From Anaerobacillus alkaliphilus (GTDB lineage Bacteria > Bacillota > Bacilli > Bacillales > Anaerobacillaceae): a DNA stretch of 64,000 nt. A program made the position numbers and the translations under genes. Below are positions 56,994 to 64,000 of the stretch, one piece after another. The stretch spans positions 248,001 to 312,000 of the forward strand of contig NZ_QOUX01000046.1 of assembly GCF_004116265.1 (NCBI RefSeq), in the 5' to 3' direction. Each line of letters opens with the position of its first letter. Position 1 is the first letter of the stretch. The notes beneath the pieces are model-generated. The model had not been told where the DNA came from and did not search any database. It was given only the letters and a program-made list of their open reading frames with translations.

Positions 56994-58280
56994 TTAACGC
57001 TTTAAGTTCACAAGCTCTTGAAGAATTTCATCCGAAGTCGTTATTATTCTAGTGTTTGCTTGGAAACCACGTTGAGCAACAATCATCTCAGTAAACTCTT
57101 CTGATAAGTCCACATTTGACATTTCAAGCGTAGCACCAGCAATCATTCCACGACCATCTCCTGCAAATCCAATATTTGGTACACCAGAGTTGTTAGAGAC
57201 CTGGAATAAGTTATCTCCAGATTTCATTAATCCACCCGTGTTGTTAAATGTCGCCATCGCAATTTGTCCTAGGATACGGACTTCTCCATTCGTGTAAACT
57301 CCATTAATTTCTCCTGTTTGAGAAATATTAAAGCTTTCTAAAAAGCCTTCTACATTCCCGTTAATTGCAGATATATCGGCACTATTCGAACTATTACCAA
57401 ACTGTGTAAGTTGTGAGAAATTAATACCAATGTTTACAGGTTCTGCTCCGTTTTGTGGATCTATGACAATCCTTTGTAACTGGGAGTTCTCCATGTCAAC
57501 TCTACCACCAGAATTGAATTGGACCGTTCCTAATTCTTCTACCTCATAATTTTCTAACTCACCATCATCATTAAACTGTGGTGTTAAAAGGGTTACTGTC
57601 CACTCATTATCCCCAGATTTGTAGTAAGCAAGTTGTAAATCATGTAAATTACCCATTGAGTCTGTAGCTGTAAATTTATTTAACACTGTATTCGGTGGTA
57701 AATAATTTTCAAGAGTTCCATCAAATTCTTCACCTTCAGGCGTTTCAGCTCGAAGATTTCCACGTAAGCTCATCTGATTTGTTGCCTGTGGAGCAAACAC
57801 TTCTCCTGCTTGAACTTTCAATTGCCCAAAATTATTTCGATCAATTCCTGTGCCATTAGCATTAGGCTGAAACCCCTGTACTTTTAAACCTTCTGCTGTT
57901 ACAAGAGTTCCCTCACGGTCTAAATAAAAATTACCCGCTCTTGTATAATAGGAAAGATTTCCGTTATTCACAATGAAAAATCCATCTCCAGAAATCCCTA
58001 AGTCTAGGGCACGTCCAGTTGTTTGTAGGCTTCCTTGCGTATGGATGGTATCAACTGAAGCGATTGTTCCCCCTAAACCAATTTGTCGAGGGTTGGTCCC
58101 TCCACGATTTTCTGTTGGGTTACTAGCTCCTGTTAGCTGTTGGCTTACTAGGTCCTTAAATGTTGTTCTACCCTTTTTAAATCCAAATGTATTAACATTA
58201 GATATATTATTACCAATGACATCTAGCTTAGTTTGGAAATTTTTCATTCCACCAATTCCTGAATACATTGAACGTAACAT
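56994..58280 (-). CDS. flgE: Flagellar hook protein FlgE
   Basis: Subunit of the universal joint. 428 residues: an N-terminal D0 region with NNISNVNTFGFKKGRTTF, a middle D1-D2 region (about 90-330), and C-terminal D0/D1 with VDLSEEFTEMIVAQRGFQANTRIITT. The short B. subtilis hook protein is about 264 residues, so this one carries a larger middle region, as in many other bacteria. AAGGGAGATC lies before the ATG. It could be called FlgE/FlgG in older nomenclature. Confidence 0.94.
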   Translation of the reverse strand: MLRSMYSGIGGMKNFQTKLDVIGNNISNVNTFGFKKGRTTFKDLVSQQLTGASNPTENRGGTNPRQIGLGGTIASVDTIHTQGSLQTTGRALDLGISGDGFFIVNNGNLSYYTRAGNFYLDREGTLVTAEGLKVQGFQPNANGTGIDRNNFGQLKVQAGEVFAPQATNQMSLRGNLRAETPEGEEFDGTLENYLPPNTVLNKFTATDSMGNLHDLQLAYYKSGDNEWTVTLLTPQFNDDGELENYEVEELGTVQFNSGGRVDMENSQLQRIVIDPQNGAEPVNIGINFSQLTQFGNSSNSADISAINGNVEGFLESFNISQTGEINGVYTNGEVRILGQIAMATFNNTGGLMKSGDNLFQVSNNSGVPNIGFAGDGRGMIAGATLEMSNVDLSEEFTEMIVAQRGFQANTRIITTSDEILQELVNLKR

Positions 58281-58303
58281 GAATTATGATCTCCCTTCGT
58301 AAT

Positions 58304-58328
58304 GAACTGCTTCATTCAATCAGCAGTT
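58304..58328 (-). other. Hairpin upstream of flgE
   Basis: AACTGCT (58305-58311) pairs with AGCAGTT (58322-58328). It lies 25 bp before the flgE ATG, before its ribosome site, within the 74-bp gap after the TIGR02530-type gene. Confidence 0.4.
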
Positions 58329-58354
58329 ATACGGCCTCCGTTTAGGTCCAGCCG

Positions 58355-58735
58355 TTAATCAATGATGATGGTTCCGTTAATGTTTGTAAAGATTTGTGTT
58401 TTTGCCTCTTCTCGGTCCAAGGCAGTAATTACGGTATTATTTTTGGCACTTACAACTAATGTTGCATCCCTCAGTATGACTAAAGAGTCATTTACACCTT
58501 TTTCTTTTGCTTCCTGCATTTTCATTGTAATTAGTGACCATTGATTGTCATCAATCACAATTCCACGATCATGTAGTCTCTTCTCTGCATGCTTACTCAC
58601 TTTTAGCTCAGACTTGGTCTGGATTTCTGTATTTAAGAAATCTTTAAAAGAAGTTGTTGTAATTTTTTGTGGTTTTGTATGGGAAATAGGTCTCGGGAGT
58701 TGGTGTAAATGATGCGTATGAATACGCTTGTCCAT
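58355..58735 (-). CDS. TIGR02530-type flagellar operon protein
   Basis: 126 residues. The first ~40 are basic and His-rich; the rest, KHAEKRLHDRGIVIDDNQWSLI, MQEAKEKGVNDSLVI and a VVSAKNNTVITAL strand, match the conserved TIGR02530 family found between flgD and flgE in many Bacillota and other flagellates. Function is not established. ATG 58735 follows GGAGGTGATAAGA; an in-frame start at 58750 lies before this site. Absent from the B. subtilis operon. Confidence 0.85.
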   Translation of the reverse strand: MDKRIHTHHLHQLPRPISHTKPQKITTTSFKDFLNTEIQTKSELKVSKHAEKRLHDRGIVIDDNQWSLITMKMQEAKEKGVNDSLVILRDATLVVSAKNNTVITALDREEAKTQIFTNINGTIIID

Positions 58736-58756
58736 TCTTATCACCTCCAATGCTTA

Positions 58757-59212
58757 TCACTCTTTATCAGTAGGCCTACTAATATGAACTACTTGGATTG
58801 TGTCAATCACCTGTCCGCCTTCTAAGACTAACCTTGTTTTTCCATGTTGGAACTTAATTGCTTTTACAACACTATCATTCAATCTGAGGTCGGTTTCACC
58901 ATTTGGGTTGGCGACTACTTGCTCCCACTGAATTTCTTTACCAATTAATTGACTATGAGAAAGAAAATGGCTATCTTTTTGCATTTCAATAAAGCCTGTT
59001 AATGCCTTATTCATTTGAGTCATTTGCTCTAAACTAGAAAAATTAGCCATCTGTGAGATGAACTCTTTATCTTCCATTGGTTTTGAAGGATCTTGATTGG
59101 CTAACTGTGTAAGTAATATTTTTAAGAAAGCATCTTGGTCTAACGTATTTTGGCCGGTCTTTCGTTCTACTTGTCGATCTGACAAATATAAGCTATTAAC
59201 TGAATTTATCAT
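58757..59212 (-). CDS. flgD: Hook capping scaffold protein FlgD
   Basis: Cap on which the hook polymerises. 151 residues: the conserved N-terminal part LDQDAFLKILLTQLANQDPSKPMEDKEFISQMANFSSLEQM is intact (positions about 23-63), followed by a small Ig-like C-terminal half. Just downstream of fliK by 10 bp. Confidence 0.94.
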   Translation of the reverse strand: MINSVNSLYLSDRQVERKTGQNTLDQDAFLKILLTQLANQDPSKPMEDKEFISQMANFSSLEQMTQMNKALTGFIEMQKDSHFLSHSQLIGKEIQWEQVVANPNGETDLRLNDSVVKAIKFQHGKTRLVLEGGQVIDTIQVVHISRPTDKE

Positions 59213-59221
59213 TTAATCACC

Positions 59222-60328
59222 TTATACCTTTGCATCAATTTCTTTTAATAGATCCTCAAACTTGATATCATCGTCTTTTGGACTTCGTTCTTTTTCGCCC
59301 TTGTTTCGATTGTTATTTCTTTGTTCTTCCTGATTTTGTCTATCTTGTAAGTATGATTGTTGCGTTTGAACTTCTACTTTCTCAACCTGAATATTTTGAT
59401 TTACAAACGCTTGCTTTAGGTGATGCAGTTGTGCTTCTACCAGGTGTTTGGCAGCCTTAGTTGTTGTAAGCAATTGTGCCACAATCATCCCATTTTGCTG
59501 AATTAGAGTTACATCAAGTCGACCTAAATGCTGAGGAAATAATTTGATTGTAAGTTTATTCATACCATTTGGAGACTGAACTAATGTACTTTTATTGAGA
59601 ATGTTTTGAAATTGTCGCAAAAATTGCTCTTCATTCATTTGCTGAGCTCGACCTTCCCCTGTATGTAATACAAGTTGATGCATCTGAGTTAGTGGAAGCC
59701 CCTGTATACTTGGAAGGACAGTCTGATTGTTTGAAGTAGGTTCATTCAGTGAAAATGCTTTATAGGCTGCAAGTATGAATTGTTGCTTATCAATGTTATC
59801 TTTTTGACCACTATACATGTGCTCTTCAGTTAAGATCGATTTAAGCTGGACTAACATTTTTTGAAGCAGTGAACCTGTATGGTTTTCCCTATCAATGCCA
59901 GTTTCTAGACTTGTAAGCTTGGACAATTTGGTCATCAAGACTATTAAGTGAGCAGGTGAATGTAAGTACTCTGCACCTTCTCTAATAAGACTTACTACAT
60001 CCTGGCTATTTTGATTAATATCCTCTATTTCCACCTGTAACTCTATTGCAAGCATTTTCAGTAGTTCTTCAATTTTTGTAGTTACCATAACTTCTTCAGA
60101 TAGTATTGGCTCATCTAATGAGAGTTGGTTAGAAAATTGAGTCAGCAATGTTTGTAAATCTACATGTTCTTCTTTTGTTAATTGCGGCATTGTGTTTAGA
60201 AATGCACCATCATTTCTCCCCATAGCGCTATTAAAAAACTTATCAAAAGAAGAATTACTCTTTTTAGAGCCTGTTGCCCCCAACATTTGTTGTACTACGG
60301 TTCCTTGAACAACATTTATTCCATTCAT
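59222..60328 (-). CDS. fliK: Flagellar hook-length control protein FliK
   Basis: 368 residues. Poorly conserved Gln/Leu-rich N-terminal ruler (about 1-240), then the conserved C-terminal domain (LTIKLFPQHLGRLDVTLIQQ, MIVAQLLTTTKAAKHLV) that contacts FlhB to switch export. Charged C-terminal tail. GGAGGTGAG precedes the ATG. Flanked by the MotE-like gene and flgD. Confidence 0.9.
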   Translation of the reverse strand: MNGINVVQGTVVQQMLGATGSKKSNSSFDKFFNSAMGRNDGAFLNTMPQLTKEEHVDLQTLLTQFSNQLSLDEPILSEEVMVTTKIEELLKMLAIELQVEIEDINQNSQDVVSLIREGAEYLHSPAHLIVLMTKLSKLTSLETGIDRENHTGSLLQKMLVQLKSILTEEHMYSGQKDNIDKQQFILAAYKAFSLNEPTSNNQTVLPSIQGLPLTQMHQLVLHTGEGRAQQMNEEQFLRQFQNILNKSTLVQSPNGMNKLTIKLFPQHLGRLDVTLIQQNGMIVAQLLTTTKAAKHLVEAQLHHLKQAFVNQNIQVEKVEVQTQQSYLQDRQNQEEQRNNNRNKGEKERSPKDDDIKFEDLLKEIDAKV

Positions 60329-60363
60329 CTATTCTCACCTCCTTTCAAGTCAATTGTGAGAAC

Positions 60364-60942
60364 TTAATACGCCAACAATGCAATAATTTGAGCTGCTTTT
60401 TCAGGTGTCATTCTCGCTAAAATTGACGCTCTTTCATCAAGTTTTATAAATGACAATTGCAATGCAGCCTCTTCTTCAGGAAGTTGGCTTAAGATATTAG
60501 CAGCATTTTTGGCGGACATAGAAGCATACATTTTCGCAATTTCCTCATATTCCTTGCTATTTGGCAGCTGTGACGTTTGCTTCTCTTCTAGCTCAACCAT
60601 AAGCATCTTAATTTCTTCTAATAAGGAATTTATTTCTCTGTCCTTAGAAGCAATCGTATTGTTCAATTCATCTATTTGTCTTTCTTTGTTAGCGACAACT
60701 GCCGTTAAATCCTCGAAGTTTGTTTTTTCTTGATCGGCTAGTTTCTGTTCATCTGTTTTTACATATTCCGAGAGAAACGGGACATTTCCAGCTGCCTGCT
60801 TGACCTGGTTTAAAACATTGACTCCCATAATGTTTAAAATAACCCCAAATAATATTAAGGCAAAAACGACTGGGACAAAGATCACCATAAAGAACCATTG
60901 AATTTTACTATGTTGCTGTTCTTCGTTTTTCATTTCACTCAC
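60364..60942 (-). CDS. ylxF: MotE-like protein (YlxF)
   Basis: 192 residues: an N-terminal membrane helix (about 14-36), a long coiled-coil (about 60-125) and a C-terminal MgtE-N-type helical domain (YASMSAKNAANILSQLPEEE, MTPEKAAQIIALL). This is the YlxF/MotE architecture: in other bacteria MotE chaperones the motor proteins MotC and helps stator assembly. Its activity in Bacillus is not known. Six bp after fliJ. Confidence 0.88.
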   Translation of the reverse strand: MSEMKNEEQQHSKIQWFFMVIFVPVVFALILFGVILNIMGVNVLNQVKQAAGNVPFLSEYVKTDEQKLADQEKTNFEDLTAVVANKERQIDELNNTIASKDREINSLLEEIKMLMVELEEKQTSQLPNSKEYEEIAKMYASMSAKNAANILSQLPEEEAALQLSFIKLDERASILARMTPEKAAQIIALLAY

Positions 60943-60948
60943 CTAATT

Positions 60949-61386
60949 TCACCGATTCATGAATTGTTGAACGGATATTTCGTCCATTAGAATATCATCC
61001 TGGCGTTTTACTTCTTCTAAATAGTAATCATATTTTATTTGTTTCATTTTTTCATATTTCTTTAGCTCAATAGATTTTTCAACTAATAGCTCTTGTTTAA
61101 CATTCATATTCTCCCGAGCTTTTTGTGTATAGATCTGCAACTGATTTATTTGCTTTTGTAGCTGGTTTAGAATTGTATGAGACTGTTGAATATCACTAAT
61201 CGAAATCCCCATCTCCATGCGCGTACGATAATCATTATCGTAATTTTCCTTCTTTTTAAGCAGTTCATATAATTTAGTTGCCACTTCTTCAAACTGTCTT
61301 GTTGCTTGTGTAAATTCCTTTTCTGCTTTAAGTTTTTCATGTTCACTCATCTCAAGGATTTTCTGCAACTTAAATTTAAATGACAT
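60949..61386 (-). CDS. fliJ: Flagellar export chaperone FliJ
   Basis: 145-residue antiparallel coiled-coil that escorts export substrates and stirs the FliI ring: MSFKFKLQKILEMSEHEKLKAE, then a continuous heptad-rich helix. The ATG at 61386 follows GAGGAG by 7 nt, 11 bp after the fliI stop; an in-frame start at 61401 precedes this site. Confidence 0.92.
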   Translation of the reverse strand: MSFKFKLQKILEMSEHEKLKAEKEFTQATRQFEEVATKLYELLKKKENYDNDYRTRMEMGISISDIQQSHTILNQLQKQINQLQIYTQKARENMNVKQELLVEKSIELKKYEKMKQIKYDYYLEEVKRQDDILMDEISVQQFMNR

Positions 61387-61397
61387 ACTAACTCTCC

Positions 61398-62705
61398 TCA
61401 ACTAAACTCATTTAGTAATCGATGAACTGCTTCATCAAAGGAAACACGCTCCTCGGTTGTCTGCTTAATAAATTGGATGATACTTGGATATGCAAGTATC
61501 GCTGCATCTAGCTCTTTAGATGTACCTCTTTTGTAAGCACCTATGTTTATTAAATCTTCAGATTCAATATAAGTTGCCAATAACTGACGCAAACGATCGG
61601 CTGCTAGACGATGATTTGGATCTACAAGATCATTCATGACACGACTAATACTTTTTAGAGGATTAATAGCTGGAAATTGTCCTTTATTCGCTAATTTCCG
61701 ATCCAACACTAGGTGTCCATCTAATATTCCTCGAACAGCATCTGCGATCGGTTCATTCATATCGTCGCCATCTACTAATACCGTGTAGAAAGCCGTAATT
61801 GACCCATATTCATTCGTACCCGAACGCTCTAATAACTTAGGCAAATATGCAAAAACACTCGGAGTATAGCCTTTGGTAGTTGGTGGTTCACCAATGGCTA
61901 ATCCAATTTCTCTTTGCGCCATTGCAAACCGTGTAACTGAGTCCATCATTAACGTAACATTTAACCCTTGATTCCGAAAATATTCAGCGATCGCAGTTGC
62001 TGTCATTGCCCCTTTAATCCTCATTAAGGCTGGTTGATCAGAAGTAGCAACAACGACTACCGTTTTTCTTAGACCATCGTCTGCTAAATCTCGTTCAATG
62101 AAGTCTCGAACCTCTCTCCCACGTTCCCCAATGAGTGCAATAACATTTACATCGGCATCAGAATTTTTTGCTATCATGGCCATTAATGTACTTTTTCCAA
62201 CACCACTTCCGGCGAAAATTCCAATTCTCTGGCCTTTACCAACAGTAAACAAACTATCAATTGCTCGAACACCTAGACTAAGTGGCTCTTGAATTCTAGG
62301 TCTTGAAAGAGGATTCGGAGGTACATTTTCCGTTGGAAATGAGGTTAAACCATTTGGTAACTCATGTCCATTTAACGGTTGTCCTAAACCATCTACTATT
62401 TGCCCAATCAGACCAGAACCCACCTTCACTTGAAGTGGTTTTTTCGTGGCTTCAACAAGACTTCCTGGACTAATATCATGAACTGTTGTAAACGGCATTA
62501 AAAGTACCATTTCGTCACGGAAGCCAACAACTTCAGCCATTACCTTACGCTTTGATGATTTACCAATAATAATATAACAAAGTTCGCCAATTGAGACTTG
62601 TGGACCTTTCGATTCAATTGTTAGTCCAACAACCCTTGTCACTTTACCGTAACTTTTAAACGAGTCTATGGCAGCTACTTCACTTAGTAAGTTAGCGACC
62701 TTCAT
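61398..62705 (-). CDS. fliI: Flagellar export ATPase FliI
   Basis: 435 residues of the F1-beta-like export ATPase: Walker A GSGVGKS at 166-172, VIALIGERGREVRDFIE, Walker B LMMDSVTRFA, and the C-terminal helical domain. Energises docking and unfolding of export substrates with FliH and FliJ. The start overlaps the fliH stop region by 14 bp. Confidence 0.97.
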   Translation of the reverse strand: MKVANLLSEVAAIDSFKSYGKVTRVVGLTIESKGPQVSIGELCYIIIGKSSKRKVMAEVVGFRDEMVLLMPFTTVHDISPGSLVEATKKPLQVKVGSGLIGQIVDGLGQPLNGHELPNGLTSFPTENVPPNPLSRPRIQEPLSLGVRAIDSLFTVGKGQRIGIFAGSGVGKSTLMAMIAKNSDADVNVIALIGERGREVRDFIERDLADDGLRKTVVVVATSDQPALMRIKGAMTATAIAEYFRNQGLNVTLMMDSVTRFAMAQREIGLAIGEPPTTKGYTPSVFAYLPKLLERSGTNEYGSITAFYTVLVDGDDMNEPIADAVRGILDGHLVLDRKLANKGQFPAINPLKSISRVMNDLVDPNHRLAADRLRQLLATYIESEDLINIGAYKRGTSKELDAAILAYPSIIQFIKQTTEERVSFDEAVHRLLNEFS

Positions 62706-63489
62706 AATCGCTCAGCCCCTTTAATTTTTCATGCAGAGCATACTTAATCTCGGTAAGCTGACTGTCAATAGAAGCATCTATTTTTCCAAAAGCTGTTTCT
62801 ACCTGACACCCATTTTCCTCTAGTTGAGCATCTGGATAAATGTAAAAACTATCACAGTTTGGTAGCAATATCTTTAGCTCTTCTTTATGAGTCAATGTAT
62901 ATTCAAACCATTGAGGATGAACATATAGTTTTACTAAGTCATGTTCACGAACTTCATTAATAACTGAACTTACTACAGAAAGCCACTGTTCCCTATCTAA
63001 TTCGAGAGTAGTTGCCAGGATTTTCTCAGCCACCTTCACTGACAGATCAATAATGATTGGTTCAGCTTCTTCTAGTTTATGAAAATAGTCATTTTTAGAA
63101 GCATCAATGATATTTCTTGCATCCTGGATAAACGTTTCATATTGTTTTTGGCCTTCTTTTAACCCTTGCTGAAATCCTTCATTATAACCATTTTCTTCAG
63201 CCTGTCTATAAAGATCTTCAGCTTGCCGTTGTACAGCGATCATCTCATCGTTGATACGTTGTTGCAGGTCCTCATATTCCGCTTGTGCAACTTTTCTAAT
63301 TTGCTCTGCTTGTTCCATTGCCTTTTGAATTTCTTCATCTACTAATTTAGATTGATCACTAGAGGATGGTTGGTTTTCAAATTCAATTAAGTTAGACCCT
63401 TGGCTCTCTTGAGTCACTTTCTTAATCCCAATCGTCTTTTTTTCAGTTTCTAAATTATTCGCAAAAAAAGATTTAATAACTCTAGACAA
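62692..63489 (-). CDS. fliH: Flagellar export ATPase regulator FliH
   Basis: 265 residues: an N-terminal region, a long coiled-coil of the E/Q-rich type (about 60-130; AYEDLQQRINDEMIAVQRQAEDLYRQAEE), GYNEGFQQGLKEGQ and a conserved C-terminal domain binding FliI. The start is ambiguous: GGAGGAG stands 9 nt before the TTG at 63489 (chosen) and immediately before an ATG at 63498, which would add MIS. Overlaps the end of fliG. Confidence 0.9.
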   Translation of the reverse strand: MSRVIKSFFANNLETEKKTIGIKKVTQESQGSNLIEFENQPSSSDQSKLVDEEIQKAMEQAEQIRKVAQAEYEDLQQRINDEMIAVQRQAEDLYRQAEENGYNEGFQQGLKEGQKQYETFIQDARNIIDASKNDYFHKLEEAEPIIIDLSVKVAEKILATTLELDREQWLSVVSSVINEVREHDLVKLYVHPQWFEYTLTHKEELKILLPNCDSFYIYPDAQLEENGCQVETAFGKIDASIDSQLTEIKYALHEKLKGLSDYEGR

Positions 63490-64000
63490 TGATATCATCT
63501 CCTCCGCCGCGAGCAATGACAATTTCACCTGTTTCTTCTAAGCGGCGGATAACAGCAACGATTCGAGATTGAGCTTCCTCTACATCACGTAAACGAACAG
63601 GTCCCATAAACTCCATTTCATCTTTAAAAGTTTCTACCATACGTTGAGACATGTTCTTAAAGACCACATCTTTCACTTCATCGTTTGCCACTTTAAGAGC
63701 AAGTTGAAGGTCTTCATTCTCAACATCACGGATAACACGTTGAATAGAACGATTATCAAGAGTAACAATATCCTCGAATACAAACATACGTTTCTTGATT
63801 TCTTCCGCTAACTCTGGATCTTGTATTTCTAATGCATCTAAAATTGTTCTTTCTGTGCTTCGGTCAACACTATTTAACACTTCAACGACAGTTTCAATAC
63901 CACCTGTGCGAGTATAGTCTTGGGTAACTGTTGCAGATAGTTTACGTTCAAGTATATTTTCTACTTCATTAATAATTTCAGGTGACGTACTATCCATGAG
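63482..64000 (-). CDS. fliG: Flagellar switch protein FliG, C-terminal part (cut by window edge)
   Basis: The last 172 residues of FliG, including the middle segment DALEIQDPELAEEIKKRMFVFEDI-type and the charged C-terminal domain that contacts MotA, with the late FMGPVRLRDVEEAQSRIVAV helix. The N-terminal part lies beyond position 64000. Ends within fliH by 8 bp. The open frame, length and neighbours support identification. Confidence 0.96.
   Translation of the reverse strand, partial: LMDSTSPEIINEVENILERKLSATVTQDYTRTGGIETVVEVLNSVDRSTERTILDALEIQDPELAEEIKKRMFVFEDIVTLDNRSIQRVIRDVENEDLQLALKVANDEVKDVVFKNMSQRMVETFKDEMEFMGPVRLRDVEEAQSRIVAVIRRLEETGEIVIARGGGDDIIV

Overview
This window is an AT-rich, syntenic piece of a Bacillaceae chromosome (Bacillota, spore-forming and motile). 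Every gene I can support lies on the minus strand, so the biological order runs from position 64000 down to 1. Gene order closely follows the Bacillus subtilis fliG-to-spoIIIE segment. Sporulation genes (spoIIIE, dpaAB, ymxH), the Gram-positive replicase polC, dapG and a fla/che operon ending in sigD and swrB all fit. No rRNA, tRNA, CRISPR array, prophage or transposase gene was seen. Three accessory genes absent from the B. subtilis fla/che operon (a TIGR02530-type gene, fapA with a small downstream gene, and a two-helix membrane gene) point to a Bacillaceae member outside the B. subtilis group. I cannot name the species.

Region A, 64000-37567: the fla/che operon from fliG (cut by the right edge) to swrB. 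It encodes the switch and export ATPase (fliGHIJ), hook assembly (fliK, flgD, flgE), the C-ring (fliM, fliY), the export gate (fliZ/O, fliP, fliQ, fliR, flhB, flhA), placement GTPase/ATPase (flhF, flhG), chemotaxis (cheY, cheB, cheA, cheW, cheC, cheD), sigma-D and the swarming factors SwrD and SwrB. Genes are tightly packed, with many 1-20 bp overlaps.

Region B, 37566-28003: rpsB-tsf-pyrH-frr, then uppS-cdsA-dxr-rseP-proS, joining translation, nucleotide metabolism, isoprenoid and phospholipid synthesis and regulated intramembrane proteolysis. Region C, 27820-15490: polC, the rimP-nusA-ylxR-ylxQ-infB-ylxP-rbfA-truB-ribF translation/transcription cluster, and rpsO.

Region D, 15312-1: pnp, ylxY, mlpA, ymxH, the dipicolinate synthase pair dpaAB, asd-dapG-dapA (aspartate to dihydrodipicolinate, feeding DpaAB and cell wall/lysine), rnjB, tepA-ylzJ, and the start of spoIIIE. 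RNase J2 and PNPase lie in the same region.

The least ordinary material is non-coding. Four related 16-18 bp inverted repeats bracket tepA-ylzJ. A triple-nested ~90-nt hairpin element lies between asd and dapG. A promoter followed by a strong terminator lies upstream of asd. Among proteins, YlxY has lost the first metal-binding motif of its deacetylase family, and two small fla/che proteins of unknown function stand out.
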